The notes: a model not told the origin generated them from the letters alone. DNA of 64,000 bases from Zoogloea sp. (GCF_017302315.1 NZ_JAFLDT010000001.1:124001-188000), one strand, 5' to 3'; positions 22,879 through 33,208 are shown, counted from the stretch's first letter. Numbers and translations: made by a program.

Positions 22879-24813
22879 ATGGGCAAGATCATCGGCATCG
22901 ACCTCGGCACCACCAATAGCTGCGTTTCCGTGATGGAAGGCGGCAAGCCCAAGGTCATCGAGAACTCCGAAGGTGCGCGCACCACCCCGTCCGTCGTTGC
23001 CTACGCCGACGACGGCGAGATCCTGTGCGGCGCCCCGGCCAAGCGTCAGGCCGTCACCAACGCCAGGAACACCCTCTACGCCGTCAAGCGCCTGATCGGC
23101 CGTCGCTTCGAGGAAAAGGAAGTCCAGAAGGACATTGACCTGATGCCCTTCACCATCTGCAAGGCAGACAACGGCGACGCCTGGGTCGAAGTGCGCGGCA
23201 AGAAGATCGCCCCTCCGCAAGTCTCCGCCGAAGTGCTGCGCAAGATGAAGAAGACCGCCGAAGACTACCTCGGTGAAGAAGTCACCGAAGCCGTCATCAC
23301 CGTACCGGCCTATTTCAACGACAGTCAGCGTCAGGCCACCAAGGACGCCGGCCGCATTGCAGGACTCGAAGTCAAGCGCATCATCAATGAACCCACGGCG
23401 GCGGCGCTGGCCTTCGGCATGGACAAGAAGCCGGGTGACTCCAAGATCGCCGTGTTCGACCTTGGCGGCGGCACCTTCGACATCTCCGTGATCGAGATCG
23501 CCGACATTGACGGCGAGCACCAGTTTGAAGTGCTGGCCACCAACGGCGACACCTTCCTGGGCGGCGAAGACTTCGACCAGCGCATCATCGATTACATCGT
23601 CACCGAGTTCAAGAAGGAACAGGGCGTCGATCTGAAGAACGACGTGCTGGCCTTGCAGCGTCTCAAGGAAGCCGCCGAAAAGGCCAAGATCGAGCTGTCC
23701 TCCGGCCAGCAGACCGAAATCAACCTGCCCTACATCACCGCCGACGCCACCGGCCCGAAGCACCTGGCACTCAAGATCACCCGTGCCAAATTCGAGTCGC
23801 TGGTCGAAGATCTGGTCGAGCGCACCATCGAGCCCTGTCGCGTGGCCCTGAAGGACGCCGGAGTGAAGGTTTCCGACATTGACGACGTGATCCTCGTCGG
23901 TGGTCAGACCCGCATGCCCAAGGTCATCGAACGGGTGAAGGAGTTCTTCGGCAAGGATCCGCGTCGCGATGTGAACCCGGACGAAGCCGTTGCCGTCGGC
24001 GCCTCCATCCAGGGCGGCGTGCTGCAGGGCGAAGTCAAGGACGTTCTGCTCCTCGACGTGTCCCCGCTTTCCCTGGGTATTGAAACCCTGGGGGGCGTGA
24101 TGACCAAGCTGATCCAGAAGAACACCACGATCCCCACCAAGGCCTCCCAGGTGTTCTCCACTGCTGACGACAACCAGTCCGCTGTGACCATTCATGTGCT
24201 GCAGGGTGAGCGCGAAATGGCCTCAGGCAATAAGAGCCTCGGCCAATTCAACCTCTCCGACATTCCGCCAGCCCCGCGCGGCATGCCGCAGATCGAAGTC
24301 ACTTTCGACATCGACGCCAACGGCATCCTGCACGTGTCCGCCAAGGACAAGGCCACCGGCAAGGAAAACAAGATCACCATCAAGGCCAACTCCGGCCTGT
24401 CGGACGACGAAATCCAGCGCATGGTGCGCGACGCGGAAGCCCACGCCGAGGAAGACAAGAAGGCTCACGAGTTGGTCGATGCACGCAACCACCTCGATAC
24501 GCTAGTTCATTCCGTGAAGAAGGCACTGGCCGAGCACGGCGACAAGATCGGCGACGACAAGGCCAAGATCGAAGCCGCCATCGCCGAAGCCGAAGAAGCC
24601 ATCAAGTCTGGTGACAAGGCGGCCATTGATGCCAAGAGCGAAGCCCTGGGTGCAGTCAGCCAGAAACTGGGCGAGCACATCTATGCCCAGGCTCAGGCCG
24701 AGGCTGGTGCTGCCGGCCCGGCGGGCGGCGCAGGCGCCTCTGCCAGTGGCACCAAGGCCAACGAACCGGACGTGGTCGATGCCGAGTTCACCGAAGTGAA
24801 GGACAAGAAGTAA
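22879..24813 (+). CDS. dnaK: Molecular chaperone DnaK (Hsp70)
   Basis: ATP-driven chaperone for nascent and stress-denatured proteins. The 644-residue product has the three Hsp70 signatures: [13 protein letters not shown] at residues 5-17, [16 protein letters not shown] near 195-210, and [13 protein letters not shown] near 338-350; the interdomain linker [13 protein letters not shown]; a substrate-binding domain; a helical lid; and the C-terminal [17 protein letters not shown] at 22879 follows AAAGGAAAA. 93 bases after grpE, and followed by strong hairpins before dnaJ. Codon use is strongly C/G-biased at third positions, as expected for high expression. Confidence 0.99.
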   Translation: MGKIIGIDLGTTNSCVSVMEGGKPKVIENSEGARTTPSVVAYADDGEILCGAPAKRQAVTNARNTLYAVKRLIGRRFEEKEVQKDIDLMPFTICKADNGDAWVEVRGKKIAPPQVSAEVLRKMKKTAEDYLGEEVTEAVITVPAYFNDSQRQATKDAGRIAGLEVKRIINEPTAAALAFGMDKKPGDSKIAVFDLGGGTFDISVIEIADIDGEHQFEVLATNGDTFLGGEDFDQRIIDYIVTEFKKEQGVDLKNDVLALQRLKEAAEKAKIELSSGQQTEINLPYITADATGPKHLALKITRAKFESLVEDLVERTIEPCRVALKDAGVKVSDIDDVILVGGQTRMPKVIERVKEFFGKDPRRDVNPDEAVAVGASIQGGVLQGEVKDVLLLDVSPLSLGIETLGGVMTKLIQKNTTIPTKASQVFSTADDNQSAVTIHVLQGEREMASGNKSLGQFNLSDIPPAPRGMPQIEVTFDIDANGILHVSAKDKATGKENKITIKANSGLSDDEIQRMVRDAEAHAEEDKKAHELVDARNHLDTLVHSVKKALAEHGDKIGDDKAKIEAAIAEAEEAIKSGDKAAIDAKSEALGAVSQKLGEHIYAQAQAEAGAAGPAGGAGASASGTKANEPDVVDAEFTEVKDKK

Positions 24814-24819
24814 GCCTGT

Positions 24820-24900
24820 CTGGCTGAACAGCCAGTCAGCCGACCCGACAGACCCGGCCGAGCCCCTGCCGGTGCATCCGCACCGCTCGGCTCGGCCTTT
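24820..24900 (+). terminator. Hairpins between dnaK and dnaJ (possible attenuator)
   Basis: Two structures fill this 113-base spacer. First, CTGGCTG (24820-24826) pairs with CAGCCAG (24829-24835). Second, GGCCGAGCC (24856-24864) pairs with GGCTCGGCC (24889-24897), enclosing CGGTGC/GCACCG (24870-24875 / 24880-24885), and is followed by TTTA. The weak U-run suggests partial termination or an RNase-protecting end for dnaK mRNA, giving less DnaJ than DnaK; this is inference. Confidence 0.55.
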
Positions 24901-24926
24901 ACGCAAGAAAGCCAGAGCACCCAAAA

Positions 24927-26057
24927 ATGGCGAAACGGGATTTATACGAGATCCTAGGCGTCAATCGCGACGCCTCTGAGGACGAGTTGAAAAAGGCCTA
25001 CCGAAAGCTGGCCATGAAATACCATCCGGACCGCAATCCGGACAGCAAGGACGCCGAGGACAAATTCAAGGAGGCCAAGGAAGCCTACGAGATCCTGACG
25101 GATGCCAACAAGCGCGCCGCCTACGACCGTTACGGTCACGCAGGCGTCGACCCCTCCATGGGCGGCGGCGGTGGTGGCGGTCAGGGCTTCGACGGCTTCG
25201 CTGACGCGTTCGGCGATATCTTTGGCGACATCTTTGGAGGCGGCGGAGGCGGACGGGGTCGCTCCAATGTCTACCGGGGTGCCGATCTACGCTACAACCT
25301 TGAGATCACCCTGGAAGAAGCTGCCCGTGGTGCGGAGAAGACGATCCGCATTCCGGCGCTGGAAGAATGCGACACCTGCCACGGCAGTGGCGCAAAACCC
25401 GGCACCCAGCCCAAGACCTGTCCGACATGTGGTGGCGCCGGTCAGGTTCGCATTCAGCAGGGGTTCTTCTCCATTCAGCAGACCTGCCCCAAGTGCCACG
25501 GCAGCGGCCGCATCATTCCGGAGCCCTGCCCGTCCTGCGGTGGTGCGGGACGCGTCAAGCGACAGAAGACCCTGGAAGTCAAGATTCCGGCGGGAATAGA
25601 CGACGGCATGCGACTGCGCCATGGTGGTCATGGCGAGCCAGGTGTCAATGGTGGACCGGCCGGGGATCTCTATGTGGAGATCCACATCAAGCAGCACCCT
25701 GTATTCCAGCGGGACGGCGACGATCTGCACTGCGAGATGCCGATCAGTTTCACCACCGCAGCCCTGGGTGGCGAAATCGAGATCCCAACCCTCGACGGCG
25801 CAGCCAATATCCGGATTCCCGCGGAGACGCAGAGTGCCAAGGTATTCCGCCTGCGGGGCAAGGGCATCCGCAACGTCCGCAGTCACGCTCCGGGTGACTT
25901 GATGGTCCATGTCATCGTCGAGACACCGGTCAAACTGACTGAACGTCAAAAGGAACTGCTCCGGGAATTCGACGAGATCGCGTCCAGCAACGCCGAGCGT
26001 CATAACCCGAAAGCCAAGTCCTGGATGGACAAGGTGAAGGATTTCTTTAGCGCCTGA
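24927..26057 (+). CDS. dnaJ: Chaperone protein DnaJ (Hsp40)
   Basis: Co-chaperone that delivers substrates to DnaK and stimulates its ATPase. The 376-residue product has a J domain with HPD at residues 33-35, a Gly/Phe-rich linker ([20 protein letters not shown]), four CxxCxGxG zinc repeats starting at about residue 148 ([32 protein letters not shown]) and the C-terminal substrate domains ([42 protein letters not shown] in parts). All key residues are present. It ends the grpE-dnaK-dnaJ cluster and is followed by a very strong terminator. Confidence 0.98.
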   Translation: MAKRDLYEILGVNRDASEDELKKAYRKLAMKYHPDRNPDSKDAEDKFKEAKEAYEILTDANKRAAYDRYGHAGVDPSMGGGGGGGQGFDGFADAFGDIFGDIFGGGGGGRGRSNVYRGADLRYNLEITLEEAARGAEKTIRIPALEECDTCHGSGAKPGTQPKTCPTCGGAGQVRIQQGFFSIQQTCPKCHGSGRIIPEPCPSCGGAGRVKRQKTLEVKIPAGIDDGMRLRHGGHGEPGVNGGPAGDLYVEIHIKQHPVFQRDGDDLHCEMPISFTTAALGGEIEIPTLDGAANIRIPAETQSAKVFRLRGKGIRNVRSHAPGDLMVHVIVETPVKLTERQKELLREFDEIASSNAERHNPKAKSWMDKVKDFFSA

Positions 26058-26087
26058 GCCCGGTTTATTGCTGCACTGCGACACAAA

Positions 26088-26130
26088 ACGCTGGCCGATG
26101 CTCCTTCTGGAGCATCGGCCAGCGTCCTTT
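26088..26130 (+). terminator. Strong intrinsic terminator after dnaJ
   Basis: A perfect 17-bp stem: ACGCTGGCCGATGCTCC (26088-26104) with GGAGCATCGGCCAGCGT (26109-26125), loop TTCT, followed by CCTTT. It begins 30 bases after the dnaJ stop and should end the chaperone operon cleanly. Confidence 0.88.
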
Positions 26131-26198
26131 CCGAAACACTTTCCTTTTGACCTATACTCGGCTTCGCCCCTCCTCCAAACAAAAAAGAGTCGCCGATC

Positions 26199-27353
26199 AT
26201 GCTTATCCACACCCTCAAGTCGCTGATCGCCACCCTAAGCGTCGGATTGATGTTTACGGTCGCGGACTCGGCTCAGGCTGCCGATCCTGGTATCGGCGAG
26301 AACACCATCACACTGGGCATGTCTGCCCCCTTTTCCGGCCCCAACGGCGCCTATGGCAAGGAGATGAAAGAAGGCGCGATGGCGTACTTCGCACAATTGA
26401 ACGCGGCAGGTGGTATTCACGGCCGGAAAGTCGAGCTTCTTGCGCTGGATGATGGGTACGAAACGGATAAGGCGGTCGCCAACACCCGAAAACTGATCAA
26501 TGAGCAAAAGATCTTTGCCCTGATGGCGTACTACGGCTCCTCCCCCACCACCGAGGCAATGAAAGTCTTCGCCGAAGCGCGGGTTCCTCTTATCGGCACC
26601 ATCAGCGGTGCCGGCAGCCTGCGCACACCGGTCAACCGCTACATGTTTCACCTGCGCGCGAGCTATGCCGACGAAACCGAAGCCATCGTCAATCATCTGG
26701 TCGGTCTTGGCATCACCCAGATCGCCGTGTTCTACCAAAACGATGGATTCGGCAAGTCCGGGCTGGACGGCGTGGTAGCAACCCTCGCCCGCCACAAATT
26801 GAAGCCCGTTGCGGTAGGCTCCGTGGAGCGCAATTCACTGGACGTCGCCGCCGCTGTCGCCCAGATTGCCAAAGGCAATCCCCAGGCCGTCATCATGGCC
26901 ACGCTCTACAAGCCGACCGCCGAGTTTATCCGGCAGATGCGCAAGGCCGGCCAGGTTCCCCAGTTCTCAACGCTCTCGCCCATTGGTGCCGATCTGCTTG
27001 TCGCAGAGATGGGAGCCAAGGAGGCGCACGGCATTGGCATATCCCAGGTCATGCCCTACCCTTGGAACGACACCATCCCGGCTGTCAAGGAATACCACAA
27101 GGCCATTCAGGCCCATGCCAAGCATGGCAACTACAGCTACTACGGTATCGAGGGATTCCTGAATGCCAAACTGGTGGCCGATGCCCTGAAGAAGGTGGGC
27201 AAGGATCCAACCCGTGAGAAGCTCGTAAGCACCCTCGAGAATGGCACTTTCGACCTTGGCGGCTACCGGGTCGGCTATTCCCCCACCAGCCACAACGGAT
27301 CGCGCTTCGTGGATCTGACCGTTCTTGGTCGGGACGGGCGGGTTCTACGCTGA
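26199..27353 (+). CDS. Branched-chain amino acid type ABC transporter substrate-binding protein
   Basis: A 384-residue periplasmic binding protein of the Leu/Ile/Val family (peripla_BP_6). The signal peptide is residues 1 to about 28, cleaved after SAQA-A. Family features: ITLGMSAPFSGPNGAYGKEM, AQLNAAGGIHGRKVEL, DGYETDKAVANTRKLINE, YYGSSPTTEAM and the second-lobe SYYGIEGFLNAKLVADALKK in parts. No permease or ATPase genes are adjacent, so it is an orphan; the ligand cannot be deduced. A TATACT -10-like hexamer lies about 45 bases upstream, between the dnaJ terminator and its start. Bounded downstream by its own terminator. Confidence 0.88.
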   Translation: MLIHTLKSLIATLSVGLMFTVADSAQAADPGIGENTITLGMSAPFSGPNGAYGKEMKEGAMAYFAQLNAAGGIHGRKVELLALDDGYETDKAVANTRKLINEQKIFALMAYYGSSPTTEAMKVFAEARVPLIGTISGAGSLRTPVNRYMFHLRASYADETEAIVNHLVGLGITQIAVFYQNDGFGKSGLDGVVATLARHKLKPVAVGSVERNSLDVAAAVAQIAKGNPQAVIMATLYKPTAEFIRQMRKAGQVPQFSTLSPIGADLLVAEMGAKEAHGIGISQVMPYPWNDTIPAVKEYHKAIQAHAKHGNYSYYGIEGFLNAKLVADALKKVGKDPTREKLVSTLENGTFDLGGYRVGYSPTSHNGSRFVDLTVLGRDGRVLR

Positions 27354-27374
27354 TTCAACGGCCCCCTGGACGTC

Positions 27375-27404
27375 AATGAGGCCACTCTCGTGGCCTCATT
27401 TTTG
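27375..27404 (+). terminator. Intrinsic terminator between the binding-protein gene and cysS
   Basis: AATGAGGCCAC (27375-27385) pairs perfectly with GTGGCCTCATT (27390-27400), loop TCTC, followed by TTT. It lies 21 bases after the rightward stop. The minus-strand side lacks a clear U-run, so it mainly serves the rightward gene. Confidence 0.85.
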
Positions 27405-27415
27405 CGAAGAGAAGA

Positions 27416-28798
27416 TCAGGCACGACGCCAGATCGTCCCCTGGGCCGTATCTTCAAGGGCTATCCCCTCGGCCAGCAATTCAGCGCGGATCCGGTCAGCC
27501 TCGGCAAAGTCACGCGCCTTCTTGGCAGCAATCCGTGCCTCAATCCTGGCATTGACTGAAGCGGAGTCATCGCCGGCACTTTCAGCCCCACCCTGCAGGA
27601 AGGCCGTAGGATCCTGCTCGAGCAGCCCCAACACACCCCCCAACTCCTTGAGCAGGCCGGAGGCCTCGGCTGACTGACTCCGATTTGCTTCTGCAGCCAG
27701 ATCGAATAGGACGGACAGCGCCTCTGCCGTATTGAAGTCATCATCCATGGCCAACTTGAAACGCGCGGCCATGGGTAACGACCAGTCCACCACGGGCAAA
27801 GGAGCGGGCGGCACGTTGCGCAAAGCCGTGTATAGGCGCGAAAGCGCATTTCGCGCATCCACGAGATGAGCGTCAGAGTAGTTGAGCGGACTTCTATAGT
27901 GGGCGCGCAAAATGAAGAAACGGACCACTTCCGGCGCATACTCCTTGAGCACGTCACGAATAGTGAAAAAGTTGCCCAGACTCTTGGACATCTTTTCATC
28001 GTCAACACGCACAAACCCGTTGTGCATCCAGTAATTCACGAAGGAGCACTGGTGAGCCCCCTCACTCTGGGCGATCTCGTTCTCATGATGGGGAAACTGC
28101 AGGTCGGCCCCACCCCCATGAATATCGAACTGGGCGCCCAGCAATTCCGAACTCATTGCAGAGCACTCAATGTGCCACCCGGGGCGTCCAGCTCCCCAGG
28201 GTGAAGCCCACTTGACTTCCTCGGGCTCGTCGGCCCGGGCGTGCTTCCATAGTACGAAATCAAGGGGATCCTGCTTGCCGCCGGCCACCTCAACCCGTTC
28301 CCCAGCACGCAATTCATCCAGGGACTTGCCAGAAAGTTTGCCGTAACCCTCAAATTTGCGCACGGCAAAGCAGACGTCTTCATTGTCCGCCTTGTAGGCC
28401 AGGCCGTGCCCCATCAGTTCGCCAATGAGCTTCTGCATTGGCAAGACATACTCGGTCGCCCGGGGCTCATGATCAGGCCGCTGGACACCGAGTGCATCCG
28501 CATCTTCATGCATCGCGGCAATGAAACGATCGGTCAAGGCACGAATGCTCTCCCCATTCTCCCCCGCACGCTTGATGATCTTGTCATCAATGTCGGTAAT
28601 ATTGCGAACATACGTGACCTCATAGTCGCTCGCCCGCAGCCAGCGCACCACCATGTCGAATACCACCATCACCCGTGCATGCCCAAGATGGCAATAGTCG
28701 TACACCGTCATCCCACATACGTACATGCGGACCTTGCCTGGCTCTATGGGGATGAACCGCTCTTTCTTTCGGGAGAGGGAATTATGAATTTTCAACAT
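27416..28798 (-). CDS. cysS: Cysteinyl-tRNA synthetase
   Basis: Class I aminoacyl-tRNA synthetase charging tRNA-Cys. The 460-residue product has the HIGH-type motif CHLGHAR at about residues 36-42, KMSKS in [13 protein letters not shown], and zinc ligands in [16 protein letters not shown] and HHENE. Length equals the family norm (E. coli 461). The ATG at 28798 lacks a strong Shine-Dalgarno sequence. Divergent from the TPR gene across a 223-base spacer containing a TAAAAT -10-like sequence at 28948-28953 on the plus strand. Confidence 0.97.
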   Translation of the reverse strand: MLKIHNSLSRKKERFIPIEPGKVRMYVCGMTVYDYCHLGHARVMVVFDMVVRWLRASDYEVTYVRNITDIDDKIIKRAGENGESIRALTDRFIAAMHEDADALGVQRPDHEPRATEYVLPMQKLIGELMGHGLAYKADNEDVCFAVRKFEGYGKLSGKSLDELRAGERVEVAGGKQDPLDFVLWKHARADEPEEVKWASPWGAGRPGWHIECSAMSSELLGAQFDIHGGGADLQFPHHENEIAQSEGAHQCSFVNYWMHNGFVRVDDEKMSKSLGNFFTIRDVLKEYAPEVVRFFILRAHYRSPLNYSDAHLVDARNALSRLYTALRNVPPAPLPVVDWSLPMAARFKLAMDDDFNTAEALSVLFDLAAEANRSQSAEASGLLKELGGVLGLLEQDPTAFLQGGAESAGDDSASVNARIEARIAAKKARDFAEADRIRAELLAEGIALEDTAQGTIWRRA

Positions 28799-29021
28799 GA
28801 GGAAGACTGAACTGAAACCGTGGAAAAAGGATCAAGCCAGAACGCAATCAGAAAACGGCGCAGGCCGGCCCTGAATTGCTCGGACAGCGTGAGCCCGTGC
28901 AACGAAGAAATAGGGAAGTGCTCATGGTAGGCAGCAACGCTTCTTGATAAAATGCGCAGATAGCAATCCTACCAATAACAAGCGCTGGTGCGTGCTTAGC
29001 CGTGCTTGCGGATCATACCAC

Positions 29022-30125
29022 ATGTCAAAACGAGCCCTGGTCGCCTCCCTGCTCCTCGCAAGCCTGATCTGCAGCCCCGTTCGGGCGGATCCCATCCAGG
29101 ATCTCCAGACCCTTGTCAAACAGGGACAGTTTTCCCAGGCTCTCGAACGCGCCGACAGCATTCTGGCCTCCAAGCCGCGAGACGCTCAGGTTCGTTTTCT
29201 GAAAGGGGTGGTGCTGTCCGAGCTTAACCGCAGCGCCGAGGCCATCGCCGTTTTTCAGAAATTGACCGAGGATTTTCCTGAACTCCCGGAGCCTTACAAC
29301 AATCTGGCCGTGCTTTACGCCCAACAGCGCCAGTACGACAAGGCTCGTATCGCTCTCGAGATGGCGATCCGCACCCATCCGAGCTACGCGACTGCCCACG
29401 AGAACCTCGGCGACATCTATGCTCGCCTGGCCAGCCAGGCCTACGACAAGGCACTCGCCCTGGACTCGTCCAACGTTGCCGCCCAGAACAAGCTCGCCCT
29501 CATTCGGGAAATGATCAGCGTCGCTGGCAAACCCGGCCGTCCAGCTGCCCCCACCCCGGTAGCGGCAGCCCCCCAGGCGAACAAGCCTGCCGCACCGCCC
29601 CCGGTAACTGTTGCGGCCGCCCCCGTGAAACCTGCTCCAGCCTCTGCAGCCACGGCACCCGCACCTGCTGCAGCCAAACCGATCGCCCCCCCAACACCCG
29701 TTGCCGTTCCTCCCACCCCGGTTATCAAGGAAGAGCCGAAAGCCGTCGCGAAACGACCCGAACCCAAAGACGATACGCCACCTCAGGCGGCCGCGATCTC
29801 CAAAGCGGTGCAGAACTGGGCTGGAGCTTGGTCCCGCAAGGATGTCAAGTCCTATTTCGGCTACTACGCGCGTGACTTTGAACCTCCGAAGGGGCTCAAC
29901 CGCAAGGCTTGGGAAGAAGAGCGCACCCAGCGGCTCACCAAACCCGGCGCCATCGAAGTTGATCTTGAGAACATCAAGGTTGTCTCCGTGGCGGGGGATC
30001 GGGCTACAGTCAAGCTTCGTCAGCACTATCGCTCAGCCAACCTGTCCACCTCTTCCAACAAGACACTCAATCTCATCAATCAGGACGGCAAGTGGGTCAT
30101 CCAGCAGGAGCGGGTAGGCGGTTGA
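29022..30125 (+). CDS. Exported TPR protein with Cds6-like C-terminal domain
   Basis: A 367-residue exported protein. Residues 1-23 form a signal peptide ending PVRA-D. About 24-165 are tetratricopeptide repeats (DLQTLVKQGQFSQALERAD; FLKGVVLSELNRSAEAIAVF; PYNNLAVLYAQQRQYDKARIAL; TAHENLGDIYARLASQAYDKAL in parts). Residues about 170-262 are a Pro/Ala-rich linker. The last ~100 residues (AWSRKDVKSYFGYYARDF to IQQERVGG) are an NTF2/SnoaL-like fold of the Cds6 type, also found at the end of the next gene. ATG at 29022 gives the signal peptide. Its TGA overlaps the next ATG as TGATG, so the two are translationally coupled. A periplasmic scaffold role with the L,D-transpeptidase is inferred. Confidence 0.82.
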   Translation: MSKRALVASLLLASLICSPVRADPIQDLQTLVKQGQFSQALERADSILASKPRDAQVRFLKGVVLSELNRSAEAIAVFQKLTEDFPELPEPYNNLAVLYAQQRQYDKARIALEMAIRTHPSYATAHENLGDIYARLASQAYDKALALDSSNVAAQNKLALIREMISVAGKPGRPAAPTPVAAAPQANKPAAPPPVTVAAAPVKPAPASAATAPAPAAAKPIAPPTPVAVPPTPVIKEEPKAVAKRPEPKDDTPPQAAAISKAVQNWAGAWSRKDVKSYFGYYARDFEPPKGLNRKAWEEERTQRLTKPGAIEVDLENIKVVSVAGDRATVKLRQHYRSANLSTSSNKTLNLINQDGKWVIQQERVGG

Positions 30126-31321
30126 TGCTTCGCTTGAAGGCCGCCTTACACAGGGGGCTTGCCCTCGTCTTCGTCTGCTTCCCGCTCGTGGTATCGGCCT
30201 CTGGAGGCCTGCGGGCATCAGCGGCCGACGCCGACATGGCCCTCGGAGAAGTGATTCGTGATATCGAACACCGCAGGACGGATGACGCACTCAAGAAGGT
30301 TGATGCGCTACTGCTGCGCTACCCCAACTTTCGCCTTGCCCATCTGATCCGTGGCGACCTGCTTCTTGCCCGCACCCGACCACTGAGTGCATTTGGCGAC
30401 TCGCCGGAAGCCCCCGCAGAGAAGCTCGCAGACCTTCGTGAAGAGGCAATCGCCCGTCTCAAGGCCTATCGCAACAGACCGCCTAGCAACTACGTCCCGC
30501 GCTACCTGCTGCAGATGGAGCCCGATCAAAAGTTTGCGATCGTCGTGGACACCCAGCGCTCCCGGCTCTACATTTACCAGAACGACAACGGGCGCCCCCG
30601 CTTCGTTGCAGACTACTACATTGCCCATGGCAAGTTGGGTGCGGAAAAGACCCGCGAAGGTGACAAGCGCACGCCGGTCGGCGTGTACCACGTGACGGCC
30701 AATCTGCCACGCCAGAAACTTTCGGATTTCTACGGTAGCGGCGCCTTTCCAATCAACTACCCGAACGAGTGGGACAGGCAGCAGGGCCGCAATGGCCACG
30801 GTATCTGGCTCCATGGCACGCCCAGCGACACCTACTCGCGCCCTCCCCGCGCATCCGACGGCTGCGTGGTGCTGACGAACCAGGATCTGGATACCCTTTC
30901 CGGCTATCTACAAGTCGGCTTGACCCCGGTCATCATCAGTAACACCATCGAATGGCTGAGCCTGGACGACTGGGCGAGCGAACGCACAGCACTCAACCGC
31001 GAAATAGAAGCCTGGCGGAAGGACTGGGAAAGTCGTGACGTGGATCGCTATCTGGCCCATTACTCCCGCTCCTTCCGCAACAACGAGGGCGACTATGGCC
31101 AGTGGGCGCAGCAAAAACGGCTGGTTGCAGCGGGAAAGTCCTGGGTCAAGGTCGATCTGAGCAAACTGAGCGTTTTTCGCAACCCTGGCAAGCAAGACAT
31201 GATTGTCGTGACCTTCGAACAGGATTACCGCAGCAACAACCTTTCCAACGTCCTCAAGAAACGACAGTATTGGGTGAAGGAAGGTGGACGCTGGAAGATC
31301 ATCTATGAAGGCTTCGCCTAA
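30125..31321 (+). CDS. L,D-transpeptidase (YkuD domain) with Cds6-like C-terminal domain
   Basis: A 398-residue exported enzyme. After a signal peptide (residues 1 to about 33) comes a helical repeat-like region ([20 protein letters not shown]), then the YkuD catalytic domain from about 140 ([30 protein letters not shown]) with the motif HGTPSDT...ASDGCVVL, where the His and the Cys in SDGC are the catalytic residues. The final ~100 residues ([17 protein letters not shown] to WKIIYEGFA) repeat the domain at the end of the preceding TPR protein. ATG at 30125 overlaps that gene's stop. The family makes 3-3 peptidoglycan cross-links or attaches proteins to peptidoglycan; which applies here is not evident. 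Confidence 0.9.
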   Translation: MLRLKAALHRGLALVFVCFPLVVSASGGLRASAADADMALGEVIRDIEHRRTDDALKKVDALLLRYPNFRLAHLIRGDLLLARTRPLSAFGDSPEAPAEKLADLREEAIARLKAYRNRPPSNYVPRYLLQMEPDQKFAIVVDTQRSRLYIYQNDNGRPRFVADYYIAHGKLGAEKTREGDKRTPVGVYHVTANLPRQKLSDFYGSGAFPINYPNEWDRQQGRNGHGIWLHGTPSDTYSRPPRASDGCVVLTNQDLDTLSGYLQVGLTPVIISNTIEWLSLDDWASERTALNREIEAWRKDWESRDVDRYLAHYSRSFRNNEGDYGQWAQQKRLVAAGKSWVKVDLSKLSVFRNPGKQDMIVVTFEQDYRSNNLSNVLKKRQYWVKEGGRWKIIYEGFA

Positions 31322-31352
31322 ACGCGAAGCCGTTTTTTCTCACAGGACCTCC

Positions 31353-31922
31353 ATGAAAAAAGCCCTTCTTGCAGTCGCTTTGGCCGCCAATGCCCTTATT
31401 GCTGCTGCCGCCAACCCTTTGGTCGAACTGAAGACCAGCGCGGGTAATATCGTGCTGGAACTCTATCCCGAAAAGGCGCCGAAGACCGTCGCCAACTTTC
31501 TTGACTACGTGAAGAGCGGCCATTACAACGGTTTGATCTTCCACCGGGTGATCAACGGCTTCATGATCCAGGGCGGCGGCATGAACAGCGCCATGGAAGA
31601 GAAGGCAACCCGCGCGCCGGTCGAGAACGAAGGCAAGAACGGCCTGAAGAACGACGCAGGCAGCATTGCCATGGCCCGCACCCAGAATCCACACTCGGCC
31701 ACTGCCCAGTTCTTCATCAACCTTGAAGACAACCGGTCCCTCAACTACCCGTCCCCAGACGGCTGGGGCTACACCGTTTTCGGCAAGGTGACGGAAGGCA
31801 TGGACGTAGTCCGCAAGATCGGCAAGGAGCCGACAACCACCCGCGGTTTCCACCGGGACGTGCCGGCCACCCCGATTCTTATCGAATCGGCCCGCCAGCT
31901 ACCCGAAAAAGCTGCCAAGTAA
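31353..31922 (+). CDS. ppiA: Periplasmic peptidyl-prolyl isomerase (cyclophilin A type)
   Basis: A 189-residue cyclophilin with a signal peptide ([19 protein letters not shown], cleaved near ANA or AAA-N). Catalytic residues of the family are present in [14 protein letters not shown] (Arg in FHR, Gln in QGGG) and [12 protein letters not shown] (Phe in QFFIN). ATG at 31353 follows CAGGACC. It is followed 26 bases later by a cytoplasmic paralogue that aligns over the whole domain, pointing to tandem duplication with gain or loss of a signal peptide. Confidence 0.93.
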   Translation: MKKALLAVALAANALIAAAANPLVELKTSAGNIVLELYPEKAPKTVANFLDYVKSGHYNGLIFHRVINGFMIQGGGMNSAMEEKATRAPVENEGKNGLKNDAGSIAMARTQNPHSATAQFFINLEDNRSLNYPSPDGWGYTVFGKVTEGMDVVRKIGKEPTTTRGFHRDVPATPILIESARQLPEKAAK

Positions 31923-31948
31923 CGACCCCTTTCCAACAGGAGCACCCC

Positions 31949-32443
31949 ATGGCTGTCAAACTCACTACTAACCACGGCGACATCGTTCTCGAGCTGGACG
32001 CCGCAAAAGCGCCCGAAACGGTAAAGAACTTTCTGGCTTACGTGGAAGCCGGTCATTACAACAACACGGTCTTCCATCGCGTCATCAACGGTTTCATGAT
32101 CCAGGGTGGCGGGTTCGAGCCTGGCATGAAGCAAAAGCCCTGTGGCGAGCCGATCCAGAACGAAGCCAACAACGGCCTCAAGAATGAGGCCGGCACCATT
32201 GCCATGGCCCGGACCAACGCCCCCCACTCGGCCACGGCCCAGTTTTTCATCAACGTCGCCGACAACGATTTTCTCAACCACCGCTCCCCCGACATGCAGG
32301 GCTGGGGCTACTGCGTGTTCGGCAAGGTCAGCGAAGGCATGGATGTGGTCGAGAAGATCAAGGGTGTCAAGACCGGCACCAGCGGCTTCCATCAGGATGT
32401 TCCGAAGGAAGACGTGATCATTCAGAGCGCTGAAATCATCTAA
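31949..32443 (+). CDS. ppiB: Cytoplasmic peptidyl-prolyl isomerase (cyclophilin B type)
   Basis: A 164-residue cyclophilin without a signal peptide; starts [22 protein letters not shown]. Same catalytic set as its neighbour: [33 protein letters not shown] and a Trp in [13 protein letters not shown]. coli PpiB is also 164 residues. ATG at 31949 follows CAGGAGCACCCC. ppiB-lpxH is a frequent proteobacterial pairing and lpxH follows almost directly. Confidence 0.95.
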   Translation: MAVKLTTNHGDIVLELDAAKAPETVKNFLAYVEAGHYNNTVFHRVINGFMIQGGGFEPGMKQKPCGEPIQNEANNGLKNEAGTIAMARTNAPHSATAQFFINVADNDFLNHRSPDMQGWGYCVFGKVSEGMDVVEKIKGVKTGTSGFHQDVPKEDVIIQSAEII

Positions 32444-32470
32444 ATGGAATCACAGGGGGGCGATCGGCGC

Positions 32471-33208
32471 ATGCAAGTTCATTTCATTTCCGACCTGCAT
32501 CTCACGGTCGACCGCCCCGCACTGACCGCGGTCTTCGAGCGCTACCTCGCAGGCCCAGCCAGGAATGCCGAAGCACTCTACATACTGGGTGATCTCTACG
32601 AATACTGGGCAGGGGACGACGATCATGACGACCCCCTGAACGGAGCTCTGGCTGCACAACTGGCCACGCTTGCCGAAGGCGGCACCCGGATCCATTTCAT
32701 GCCCGGAAACCGGGATTTCCTGATCGGCGCAGATTTCGCCCATCGGGCTCACCTGGAGATTCTGTCTGAACCCTCACTGATCCATCTGGGCACGCAGGCC
32801 GTACTGCTGTGTCACGGCGACAGCCTGTGCACCGATGATGTGGCTTACCAGGCGTTTCGTGGTCAGGTCCGCACACAGGCCTATCAGGCGCAGTTTCTCA
32901 GCCAGCCCCTTGCCGCCCGCAAGCAGTTCATTGCCGGCATACGCCAGAAGAGCGAAGCCGCCAAGGCAGGCAAGAGCGCCGAAATCATGGATGCCAACGA
33001 AGAGGCCGTTGCCGCCCTGCTCCGCGGGCACGGATATCCGTGCCTGATTCATGGCCACACCCATCGGCCGGCCAGGCATCAGGTCAGCGTGGACGGCCAC
33101 ACCTGCGAACGCTGGGTACTGGCCGACTGGAAGGAAAATGCAGGAAAGGCGAGCGGAGAAGTGCTCATCTGGGCTGACGGGATGTTCTCCCGTCAAACTC
33201 TGGAGTGA
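32471..33208 (+). CDS. lpxH: UDP-2,3-diacylglucosamine diphosphatase LpxH
   Basis: Peripheral membrane metallophosphoesterase that forms lipid X in lipid A synthesis. The 245-residue product has the phosphoesterase blocks FISDLHLT at residues 5-12, LGDLYEYWAGDD, GNRDFLIG, CHGDSLCTDD and IHGHTHRP, supplying the Mn ligands. I choose the ATG at 32471 because AGGGGGG precedes it and the product then matches E. coli LpxH (240); an in-frame ATG at 32444, directly after the ppiB stop, would add nine residues. Convergent with metZ, six bases apart. Confidence 0.95.
   Translation: MQVHFISDLHLTVDRPALTAVFERYLAGPARNAEALYILGDLYEYWAGDDDHDDPLNGALAAQLATLAEGGTRIHFMPGNRDFLIGADFAHRAHLEILSEPSLIHLGTQAVLLCHGDSLCTDDVAYQAFRGQVRTQAYQAQFLSQPLAARKQFIAGIRQKSEAAKAGKSAEIMDANEEAVAALLRGHGYPCLIHGHTHRPARHQVSVDGHTCERWVLADWKENAGKASGEVLIWADGMFSRQTLE

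Noticed and set aside
22762..24195. 477-codon frame antisense to dnaK
   Set aside because: It mirrors the third-position bias of the highly expressed dnaK gene; the translation is low-complexity Gly/Val/Leu-rich with no domain.
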